A stretch of 6,110 nt of DNA, from contig DDCX01000049.1 in the NCBI GenBank assembly GCA_002336475.1, positions 10,565 through 16,674 on the forward strand, in the 5' to 3' direction. This stretch comes from Flavobacteriales bacterium UBA1995 (GTDB lineage: Bacteria; Bacteroidota; Bacteroidia; Flavobacteriales_D; Sanyastnellaceae). This document shows positions 1 to 6,110 of this stretch, piece by piece (positions within the stretch are counted from its first letter, which is position 1; each line of letters begins with the position of its first letter). Under the pieces are notes generated by a model. It had not been told where the DNA came from and did not search any database. It saw nothing but the letters and a program-made list of their open reading frames with translations. Made by a program: the position numbers and the translations under genes.

Positions 1-106
1 AAGTTTCAGACTCTTCCGCCGTAGGCGCAGAGAATTTTGGCGTTGTGGATACTGACACGTTGTCAGGTTTAAGGTAGTTTTGTCTTTCACGCATTGAATT
101 TTCTAC
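1..106. other. Leader upstream of miaB; no secure gene
   Basis: This 106-base stretch contains no gene that I can support. On the minus strand an ATG at 94-92 opens a frame that runs off the left edge without a stop (31 codons, beginning MRERQNYLKPD), so it could be the start of a divergent gene. On the plus strand, the frame starting at base 3 is open for 24 codons and ends at TAG 75-77, so it could equally be the tail of an upstream gene. Both are too short to be distinguished from chance. A Bacteroidota -7-like box lies at 75-82. No terminator hairpin or Shine-Dalgarno sequence is visible. Confidence 0.4.
75..82 (+). promoter_or_regulatory. Possible Bacteroidota-type -7 promoter box for the miaB operon
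   Basis: TAGTTTTG at 75-82 matches the Bacteroidota -7 consensus TAnnTTTG exactly. It would start transcription around base 89, leaving a leader of roughly 18 bases before the miaB ATG. The -33 element (TTTG) is weak: at the expected distance there is only ACTG (51-54, spacer 20 bases). The call therefore rests on one short box, its position just before the first gene of the unit, and the taxonomic inference. Confidence 0.4.
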
Positions 107-1564
107 ATGAGACCCGGCAACCAGACGATTGATGAGGAGCGCCAAGGCGAGGCCTTGCCCCCCCGTGCAGGTAAGGAAGGTGGTCGCAAACTCTACTTAG
201 AGAGCTACGGTTGTCAAATGAACTTTAGCGACAGCGAGATTGTGGCCAGCATCCTCGCAGAAGCGGGCTTTTCCACCACGCAGCGCGAAGAGGAGGCCGA
301 TTTGATTTTGCTCAATACCTGCTCTATTCGGGACAATGCTGAGCAACGCATCCGCCACCGATTGCAGCACTTGAAAGGGGGAAAGCGCAAGAATCCAAAG
401 CTCAAAGTGGGCATCCTGGGGTGCATGGCCGAGCGCCTGCGCGATCAATTGTTGGAGGAGGAGAAACTGGTAGACATGGTGGTGGGGCCAGATGCCTACC
501 GCGATTTGCCCCGCCTCGTGGACGAAGTGGAGGGCGGACAGAAAGCGGTCAATACGCTGCTGAGCCGCGAAGAGACCTACGCGGAGATCCAGCCCGTGCG
601 CCTCGACGACAAGGGGGTTACGGGGTTCATTTCCATCATGCGCGGCTGCGACAACATGTGCAGCTTCTGCGTGGTGCCATTTACCCGGGGCCGTGAGCGC
701 AGCCGAGACCCGGACAGCATTGTGGCTGAGGCACTCGACCTTTACAACAAAGGCTACCGCGAGGTCACGCTGTTGGGACAGAATGTGGACTCGTATAAAT
801 GGAATGTAGATGCCAAGGGCAACATCAAGGATGCCGACCAGCCCGTGGTGCGGTTTGCACAGTTGATGGATTTGGTGTCCGATGTGAATCCCGATTTGCG
901 CGTACGCTTCTCAACCTCTCATCCCAAAGACATGACCGACGAGGTGCTGGAGGTGATGGCCCGAAAAGACAACCTCTGTAAGTACATCCACCTGCCGGTT
1001 CAGTCAGGCGACAGTGGTGTGCTGAAGCGGATGAACCGGGGCTACACCCGTGAATGGTACATGAACCGGATCGAGGCCATTCGCAGGATCATGCCCGATT
1101 GTGCGATCAGCACCGATGTGATCGCGGGCTTCTGCGGTGAGACCTTGGAGGAGCACGAGGCCACCTTGTCGCTCATGAAGGAGGTGCGCTACGAGATGGC
1201 CTACATGTTTAAATACAGCGAGCGTCCGCGCACCTTGGCCGAACGCAAGTTCGAGGACGATGTGCCCGAAGACGAGAAAGGCCGTCGTCTGGCCGAGATC
1301 ATCGATTTGCAAAGGGTGCACAGCCGTGAGCGCATGGCGGCCCAATGCGGTCCGGTATACCGCGTATTGGTGGAGGGGCCTTCAAAGAAAAGTGACGAAG
1401 AGTACCAGGGCCGCAACACCTACAACGGTGTCGTGGTCTTTCCCAAGGGCGATGCGCAGGTGGGGCAGTACGTGTATGTGCGCACCACCAAATGCATGGC
1501 CGTGACCTTGCGGGGCGAGTTGATTTCAGAATTAGAAGCCCAAGAGGTCGGATACATCGCATGA
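107..1564 (+). CDS. miaB: tRNA-2-methylthio-N6-dimethylallyladenosine synthase MiaB
   Basis: MiaB is a radical-SAM methylthiotransferase that adds a methylthio group to C2 of N6-isopentenyl-adenosine at position 37 of tRNAs reading UNN codons, using two [4Fe-4S] clusters and SAM in the cytoplasm. The 485-residue protein has the full family layout. The N-terminal UPF0004 domain (about 28-150) carries cluster ligands C36 ([11 protein letters not shown]), C72 (LNTCSIR) and C106 (LGCMAER). The radical-SAM core (about 170-400) has the CxxxCxxC ligands C181, C185 and C188 in [21 protein letters not shown]-binding domain lies at about 411-475. The start is supported by the segment IDEERQGE before the first domain, which resembles other Bacteroidota MiaB N-termini as I recall them. 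There is no Shine-Dalgarno sequence. The stop overlaps the next start in ATGA (1561-1564), which suggests translational coupling. The paralogues RimO and MtaB are less likely given the length and the TRGRERSR and GFCGET segments. Confidence 0.97.
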   Translation: MRPGNQTIDEERQGEALPPRAGKEGGRKLYLESYGCQMNFSDSEIVASILAEAGFSTTQREEEADLILLNTCSIRDNAEQRIRHRLQHLKGGKRKNPKLKVGILGCMAERLRDQLLEEEKLVDMVVGPDAYRDLPRLVDEVEGGQKAVNTLLSREETYAEIQPVRLDDKGVTGFISIMRGCDNMCSFCVVPFTRGRERSRDPDSIVAEALDLYNKGYREVTLLGQNVDSYKWNVDAKGNIKDADQPVVRFAQLMDLVSDVNPDLRVRFSTSHPKDMTDEVLEVMARKDNLCKYIHLPVQSGDSGVLKRMNRGYTREWYMNRIEAIRRIMPDCAISTDVIAGFCGETLEEHEATLSLMKEVRYEMAYMFKYSERPRTLAERKFEDDVPEDEKGRRLAEIIDLQRVHSRERMAAQCGPVYRVLVEGPSKKSDEEYQGRNTYNGVVVFPKGDAQVGQYVYVRTTKCMAVTLRGELISELEAQEVGYIA

Positions 1565-2814
1565 ACCTGCAAAGCGTCAAGACCCGTTTCGGCATCGTAG
1601 GGAACAGCTCTGGATTGGAGCGGGCCCTGGCGACAGCAGTGCGTGTGGCCCCCGCGGACATCACCGTTTTGGTGCGCGGAGAGTCGGGTACTGGAAAAGA
1701 GGCGTTGCCCAAAATCATCCACCACAACAGCGCGCGAAAGCACGGCGCGTACATCGCGGTGAACTGCGGAGCCATTCCCGAAGGCACCATCGATTCAGAA
1801 CTGTTCGGTCACGAAAAAGGAAGCTTTACAGGAGCCCATGAGGCGCGCAAGGGCTACTTCGAGGAGGCCGATGGAGGCACGGTGTTCTTGGACGAAGTGG
1901 GGGAGTTGCCACTGGCGACCCAAGCCCGATTGCTGCGGGTTCTTGAGACCGGCGAATACCTGCGCGTAGGATCGTCCAAGGTGCGCAAGACGGATGTCAG
2001 GGTGGTGGCAGCGACCAACCTCGACTTTGAGCAAGCCATGGTCAACGGTAAATTCCGTGAGGACCTCTATTACCGTTTAAACCAAGTGCCCCTGATGTTG
2101 CCACCTTTGCGCGACCGGGGCGACGACATCCACCTGTTGTTTCGGAAGTTCACGGGGGACTTTAGTGAGCGCCACCATATGCCTCCCATTCGATTGGGCC
2201 CTGAGGCGGTGGAACTTTTGAAGCGCTATCCATGGCCGGGCAATGTGCGCCAGCTTAAGAACATCGCCGAGCAGATCAGCGCCATTGAAACAGAACGGTC
2301 TGTCGATGCGGACAGACTCTTGGATTATTTGCCCGAATTGCCGCGCCGCGATTTGGTCACCATTCCCAAAGACGAAAAGAACGGTGCTGGTCCTGGCCTC
2401 AACGAAAGGGAAATCCTTTATAAGCTGTTGTTCGAGATGAAATCAGACCTCCATGACTTAAAGTCATTGGTGCTCAAAATGATCCAGGAGGGCAGGATTG
2501 ATGCCGGTTCAAGCGAGGATCAGTCTTTGGTCAACCGCGTGTTTGGGGAGCAAGAGGGTACAGATCTGTTGCGTTTGCCAGAGCGCGCTGGTGGAGATGC
2601 GGGTTGGGCACCTCCAACAGAACAAGGCAATGTCGATGCGGGATTCTCGGAAACGACTGAGGTTGAAGAATCGCTTTCCCTGCTCGATAGCGAACGCGAG
2701 TTGATCCAAAGGGCGCTCAACAAACACGGGCACCGCCGCAAGCAAGCAGCGGCTGAATTGGGCATTTCTGAGCGCACCCTGTACCGCAAAATCAAAGAAT
2801 TCGGCCTCAAATGA
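1561..2814 (+). CDS. Sigma-54-dependent transcriptional activator (AAA+ and Fis-type HTH, no sensory domain)
   Basis: This is an enhancer-binding protein expected to use ATP hydrolysis to open promoters bound by sigma-54 RNA polymerase. With the start at 1561 it has 417 residues. The AAA+ domain begins almost at the N-terminus: Walker A GESGTGKE (40-47), the sigma-54-contact loop GSFTGA (87-92), Walker B GGTVFLDE (105-112), arginine-finger segment [10 protein letters not shown] (165-174) and sensor [12 protein letters not shown] (225-234). A linker of about 110 residues (262-372) contains a charged, helix-prone stretch (280-310). A Fis-like helix-turn-helix closes the protein (about 378-417). 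No receiver, PAS or GAF domain is present, as in PspF, so activity must be controlled by a partner or by the linker. The loop is GSFTGA rather than the commoner GAFTGA, a tolerated variant. An ATG at 1492 is in frame but lies inside miaB and encodes 23 unrelated residues, so I chose 1561, which forms an ATGA overlap with miaB. A second ATGA joins lptE. Target genes are unknown. Confidence 0.93.
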   Translation: MNLQSVKTRFGIVGNSSGLERALATAVRVAPADITVLVRGESGTGKEALPKIIHHNSARKHGAYIAVNCGAIPEGTIDSELFGHEKGSFTGAHEARKGYFEEADGGTVFLDEVGELPLATQARLLRVLETGEYLRVGSSKVRKTDVRVVAATNLDFEQAMVNGKFREDLYYRLNQVPLMLPPLRDRGDDIHLLFRKFTGDFSERHHMPPIRLGPEAVELLKRYPWPGNVRQLKNIAEQISAIETERSVDADRLLDYLPELPRRDLVTIPKDEKNGAGPGLNEREILYKLLFEMKSDLHDLKSLVLKMIQEGRIDAGSSEDQSLVNRVFGEQEGTDLLRLPERAGGDAGWAPPTEQGNVDAGFSETTEVEESLSLLDSERELIQRALNKHGHRRKQAAAELGISERTLYRKIKEFGLK

Positions 2815-3326
2815 GCGCGTTGATCCAAGGCGTTTCACGCGGGCTTGTGGTCCTCTGGGCAGCGGCCTTTTGTGGCTGTGGGGTCTACACTCCCTATGGG
2901 GCCCAGACCGCTGGTGCCAAGACGTTTTCTGTGGATTATTTCACCCCCATTGCGCCGTTGGCAGGTCCAGAAGTGGGCCAGCAGTTTACCGAAGCCCTCA
3001 AGGATTTGATCCAAAGGCAAAGCACGCTCCGGTGGGTGGCCGATGGGGGAGACATTCAATACAGTGGCCGCATTGTGGGATACGAAGTGTCGACCAGTGC
3101 TGTGGCGGGTGGTCAGGAAGTGGCTTCCCAGAACCGGCTGACCATGCAGGTTCAGGTGCAGTATGTCCACGTGTTGGAGCAGGACTTGGCCTTTGAGCGG
3201 ACCTTCAGTCGTTTTGCGGATTTTCCCGCCACCAGCGACCTGTTTGATGTCGAGCAAGAGCTTGTGGAAGAGATCAACGAACAGTTGACTCAGGAAGTCT
3301 TCAATGCGAGCCTCGGCAATTGGTGA
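2811..3326 (+). CDS. lptE: LptE-like LPS-assembly lipoprotein
   Basis: LptE is an outer-membrane lipoprotein that plugs the LptD barrel and helps deliver lipopolysaccharide to the cell surface. The 171-residue product has a short lipoprotein signal: a hydrophobic stretch at about 11-21, then a lipobox-like FCGC with C23 as the likely lipidated residue. The first lipobox position is Phe rather than Leu, and a second cysteine sits at 21. After the cysteine comes GVYTPYG, then AKTFSVDYF (37-45) and a segment rich in Q, T and E (QQFTEALKDLIQRQS), a pattern I associate with Bacteroidota LptE. The rest alternates beta-prone stretches (SGRIVGYEV, LTMQVQVQYV) with a C-terminal helix (ELVEEINEQLTQEVF), as in the small LptE fold. 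The size fits the family. The start overlaps the preceding stop in ATGA (2811-2814). The identification rests on sequence style and neighbourhood rather than catalytic residues, since the family is very divergent. Confidence 0.85.
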   Translation: MSALIQGVSRGLVVLWAAAFCGCGVYTPYGAQTAGAKTFSVDYFTPIAPLAGPEVGQQFTEALKDLIQRQSTLRWVADGGDIQYSGRIVGYEVSTSAVAGGQEVASQNRLTMQVQVQYVHVLEQDLAFERTFSRFADFPATSDLFDVEQELVEEINEQLTQEVFNASLGNW

Positions 3327-3350
3327 CGGGACTTCGCATATTGCGCAACG

Positions 3351-4478
3351 ATGATGGACAAGACGGAAGATTCAGAGCTGATCACCCTACTCGATGCTGT
3401 TCGCGGAGGCGAGGGGCTGGGAAGCGAAGTGAATTGGGACGAATGGGCCAAGACCTTGGACCGGTGGGTAGAGGCCTATCCTGCCTTTGGTGCCGGCCGC
3501 ATGTTGCGCGCCAAGACGGCGCGGGAGACGCGTTCGTTGGTTGCCGCAGAACGGTTGACGGAAGCAGCTGTGTTTTCGACCGAGCCCGGCCGCCTGTTTG
3601 ATTTGTTGTTTCGCGCGGGCATCGAGGCGGAGATCGCTTCTTTTGCGCGCGCCGTGGAGGCGTTGGAACCCGAGGTGGAAGACGCCATGCGCTTGCGCTG
3701 GAATCCTTCAAAGGAGGTGGATTCGGCACCTGTAGCTGAGCCGCCCAGCGTTGAAACAGTGGCTCAAGTTGACGCTGTCGAAGCTGAAACAGAGGAAGCA
3801 CCTGCCCCCCCTGCTGCAGTGGTCATACCGGAGCCAGGAACACTGGCCCGAGAGGTCGTCCTGGGTGCCATCGAGCGGAGCATTGAGAAAGAGATCCGTG
3901 AGCTGTCTGAAGAGGACCGGGCCTCAGAAACTGCGGATGGGCCGCCCTCGGACCGGGAAATCCCCTCGATGTCGCCGCTTTCCCCTGCACCTGATCCCGA
4001 CGAGCCCGTTGACGTTGCAAGCCTTTCTCCCTTGGCGCGTTGGGCCTATCAGCGGAGCATGGAAACGGGCTTTGTGGAGGCCTCAGAGGCCAGGACGCCT
4101 TCAGAGGCGCTCAAGGCTGCGGCGCAGAAAATCGAAGCGGTGATGGGCGCCAATTCCCAGGATGAAGAGGACGGTGATTCAGGACAAGAAGAGCTGGGCC
4201 AACAGGCTGCTTTAATCGATTTGTTTATCCGCAACGAACCGACCATTGGACCGATCCGCCAAGAAGAAGAGCACCGCAGTGTCAAGGAGTTGGCGAAGGA
4301 GAGCCTGGTGGAAGATGCCTCTCTCATTACCGAAACCATGGCCCGGATTTATGCCGGTCAAGGACAGATTGGAAGGGCGCGGCGCGCTTACAAACTGCTG
4401 GCCTTGAAATACCCGGAGAAAAGCGTTTATTTTGCAGCCCAATCCAAAGGGCTCGGCCGAAAGGCAGCCGATGACTGA
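3351..4478 (+). CDS. Conserved hypothetical acidic protein with TPR-like C-terminus
   Basis: The function is unknown. The 375-residue protein has no signal peptide or membrane segment, so it is probably cytoplasmic. Three parts can be seen. The N-terminal part (1-118) is mostly helix-forming and includes NWDEWAKTLDRWVEAYPAFGAGR, followed by a stretch rich in A, E and L. The middle (about 119-285) is low complexity, rich in Glu, Asp, Ala, Pro and Ser, and broken by two short helical islands (LAREVVLGAIERSIEKEIREL, 165-185; SPLARWAYQRSMETGF, 227-242). The C-terminal part (286-370) contains LIDLFIRNEPTIGPI and then ASLITETMARIYAGQGQIGRA with AYKLLALKYPEKS, which reads as one TPR-like helix pair. 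Proteins with this C-terminus lie between lptE and secG in other Bacteroidota, as far as I recall. It starts 24 bases after lptE, in the same frame, with two adjacent ATGs (3351 and 3354) and no Shine-Dalgarno sequence, so the true start may be either Met. A scaffold or assembly role is only a guess from the TPR-like end. Confidence 0.85.
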   Translation: MMDKTEDSELITLLDAVRGGEGLGSEVNWDEWAKTLDRWVEAYPAFGAGRMLRAKTARETRSLVAAERLTEAAVFSTEPGRLFDLLFRAGIEAEIASFARAVEALEPEVEDAMRLRWNPSKEVDSAPVAEPPSVETVAQVDAVEAETEEAPAPPAAVVIPEPGTLAREVVLGAIERSIEKEIRELSEEDRASETADGPPSDREIPSMSPLSPAPDPDEPVDVASLSPLARWAYQRSMETGFVEASEARTPSEALKAAAQKIEAVMGANSQDEEDGDSGQEELGQQAALIDLFIRNEPTIGPIRQEEEHRSVKELAKESLVEDASLITETMARIYAGQGQIGRARRAYKLLALKYPEKSVYFAAQSKGLGRKAADD

Positions 4479-4535
4479 AAAACACTGTCATTGCTGAGTT
4501 AACAACGGATTTAGACTTCAATTGAACACCACATT

Positions 4536-4853
4536 ATGGGCTACATTCTTCTCGTTCTTATCCTGATTATCGCCATTTTGTTGGGCGCGGTGATCCTCGT
4601 ACAGAACCCCAAGGGCACGGGACTTGCCTCCGGATTTGAGTCAGCAGGAAAGATTGGAGGCGTCCAGCGCACCACTGACTTCCTGGAAAAGGCCACTTGG
4701 TATTTGACCATTGCCCTCTTCGTTTTGTGCATTGGTGCGACCGGTGCATTCTCAGGAGGATCTACCGATACTGGTGGTTTTGAAGAGGACGAGTTTGTGG
4801 CTCCAGCCCCAACGGAAGCTCCAGCGCCTATGCAGGAGGCTCCTGCCAACTGA
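4536..4853 (+). CDS. secG: Preprotein translocase subunit SecG
   Basis: SecG is the small inner-membrane subunit of the SecYEG channel and assists SecA-driven export. The 105-residue protein shows the family pattern: transmembrane helix 1 (about 3-22), a conserved polar loop with QNPKGTGLASGF (23-34) and IGGVQRTTDFLEKATW (40-55), transmembrane helix 2 (about 56-73), then a tail. The tail (74-105) is acidic and rich in Pro and Ala, with repeated APAP/EAPA units; such tails are variable in the family. A 57-base gap separates it from the upstream gene. This gap contains a 10-base palindrome (TTCAATTGAA, 4517-4526) and only a poor promoter match (TTG 4491-4493, TAGACTTC 4512-4519), so co-transcription with the upstream genes is the simpler reading. 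There is no Shine-Dalgarno sequence; the ATG is preceded by CACATT. An intrinsic terminator follows 17 bases after the stop. Confidence 0.95.
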   Translation: MGYILLVLILIIAILLGAVILVQNPKGTGLASGFESAGKIGGVQRTTDFLEKATWYLTIALFVLCIGATGAFSGGSTDTGGFEEDEFVAPAPTEAPAPMQEAPAN

Positions 4854-4870
4854 TTCGAGGTTTTCCTCGC

Positions 4871-4910
4871 AAAAAATGTCAGCCTGTCAGTCGGGCTGAC
4901 ATTTTTTTTT
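4871..4910 (+). terminator. Intrinsic (Rho-independent) terminator after secG
   Basis: A perfect 14-base inverted repeat pairs 4871-4884 (AAAAAATGTCAGCC) with 4894-4907, leaving a 9-base loop (TGTCAGTCG). The right arm runs into nine consecutive T residues (4902-4910). The stem core ATGTCAGCC/GGCTGACAT is followed by a U-tract, the classic terminator form. The six A residues on the left arm mean it could work in both directions. It lies 17 bases after the secG stop and separates the miaB-secG unit from groESL. Confidence 0.93.
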
Positions 4911-4967
4911 GCCCCTGTCTGCCAAATGGGGCTGTCCCGGTGAACTTTTGTCAGGTCGATCGGACCA

Positions 4968-5001
4968 TTTCGGAAGTGGCACGGGATTGGCTTTAGGTTT
5001 T
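4968..5001 (+). promoter_or_regulatory. Candidate groESL promoter (weak match)
   Basis: The groESL operon needs its own promoter because a strong terminator lies just upstream. Within the 135-base spacer the best Bacteroidota-style match is TAGGTTTT at 4994-5001 (consensus TAnnTTTG, last base mismatched), with TTTC at 4968-4971 as a one-mismatch -33 element and a 22-base spacer. It would give a leader of about 35-40 bases. A rival is AACTTTTG at 4943-4950, which differs from the -7 consensus at its first base but has no -33 partner. No CIRCE operator (TTAGCACTC-N9-GAGTGCTAA) is visible anywhere in the spacer. Confidence 0.35.
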
Positions 5002-5045
5002 GCGCCACAGGCAAAGCATCACATTTATCATTAACCGTTCACATC

Positions 5046-5321
5046 ATGTCTGTAAACATCAAGCCATTGGCCGACCGCGTAGTGGTCGAGCCTGCCGCAG
5101 CAGAGGAAACCACTGCCAGCGGAATCATCATCCCGGATACTGCCAAAGAGAAGCCCCAGAAAGGCAAGGTCGTTGCCGTAGGTGATGGCAAAAAAGACGA
5201 GCCCATGACCGTTAAGGTCGGTGATACCGTGCTGTACGGAAAGTACTCCGGCACCGAGCTCTCTCTCGAAGACGAGGATTACATGATCATGCGCGAGAGT
5301 GATATTCTCGCGGTGCTCTGA
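5046..5321 (+). CDS. groES: Co-chaperonin GroES (10 kDa chaperonin)
   Basis: GroES forms the seven-subunit lid that caps GroEL and encloses substrate proteins during ATP-driven folding in the cytoplasm. The 91-residue product has the normal length and motifs: N-terminal [12 protein letters not shown] (5-16), the mobile loop with the hydrophobic GroEL-binding tripeptide in ASGIIIPD (24-31), GKVVAVGDG (40-48), [16 protein letters not shown] (57-72) and the C-terminal strand [13 protein letters not shown] (79-91). The residues between the mobile loop and the next strand (TAKEKPQKG) are conserved in the family. The start is fixed by the family N-terminus. No Shine-Dalgarno sequence is present; the ATG is preceded by CACATC. 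groEL follows 34 bases after the stop, so the two form the usual bicistronic operon. Confidence 0.98.
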   Translation: MSVNIKPLADRVVVEPAAAEETTASGIIIPDTAKEKPQKGKVVAVGDGKKDEPMTVKVGDTVLYGKYSGTELSLEDEDYMIMRESDILAVL

Positions 5322-5331
5322 TCTCATTTGA

Positions 5332-6110
<779 letters not shown>

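Noticed and set aside
1492..1560. Upstream ATG start for the sigma-54 activator
   Set aside because: The extra 23 residues are read from the miaB coding sequence in another frame and do not resemble an activator N-terminus; the ATGA overlap at 1561 is the more natural start.
1299..1790. 163-codon minus-strand open frame across the miaB/activator junction
   Set aside because: It lies opposite conserved parts of two clear genes (the MiaB TRAM domain and the activator Walker A region) and its translation resembles no family I recognise.
4512..4519. Possible secG promoter TAGACTTC with TTG at 4491-4493
   Set aside because: The -7 box matches TAnnTTTG at only four of six fixed positions, so it is not separable from chance.
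4517..4526. Palindrome TTCAATTGAA before secG
   Set aside because: Ten bases of A/T-rich perfect symmetry are not rare enough to call an operator, and no second copy was seen in the window.
4871..4910. Hairpin before groES considered as a heat-shock operator or RNA thermometer
   Set aside because: A perfect 14-base stem followed by nine T residues directly after secG is a standard intrinsic terminator, and it is 135 bases away from the groES start.

Overview
The window looks like an ordinary housekeeping stretch from the chromosome of a Bacteroidota bacterium, probably from a flavobacterial/cryomorphacean-type lineage with unusually high GC for that phylum. The evidence is the gene order miaB - sigma-54 activator - lptE - conserved acidic protein - secG - groES - groEL, which I recall as typical of this phylum. 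The MiaB N-terminal segment and the LptE sequence style are also of the Bacteroidota type. Shine-Dalgarno sequences are absent before the starts, and there are matches to the Bacteroidota -7 promoter element TAnnTTTG. The genus cannot be named from the sequence alone. All seven recognised genes lie on the + strand; the seventh (groEL) is cut by the right edge.

Layout. Bases 1-106 are a leader with no secure gene and one good -7-like box (75-82). miaB (107-1564), a sigma-54-dependent activator (1561-2814) and lptE (2811-3326) form a chain in which each junction is a 4-base ATGA stop/start overlap. An acidic protein of unknown function with a TPR-like C-terminus (3351-4478) follows after 24 bases, in the same reading frame as lptE. 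secG (4536-4853) follows after 57 bases, and a strong intrinsic terminator (4871-4910) closes the unit. A 135-base spacer then leads into the chaperonin operon: groES (5046-5321), 34 bases, and groEL (5356 to the edge).

How the genes fit together. The first unit mixes tRNA modification (MiaB), transcription control (a sigma-54 activator with no sensory domain), outer-membrane LPS assembly (LptE), an unknown protein and protein export (SecG). The second unit is the GroES/GroEL folding chamber, insulated from the first by the terminator. No canonical CIRCE operator is present before groES, so heat-shock control by HrcA through that site is unlikely.

I found no mobile element, CRISPR array, tRNA or rRNA gene, and no sign of a novel system. 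The points most worth a second look are the uncharacterised 375-residue protein, the sensor-less sigma-54 activator translationally coupled to miaB and lptE, and the undecided leader at the left edge.
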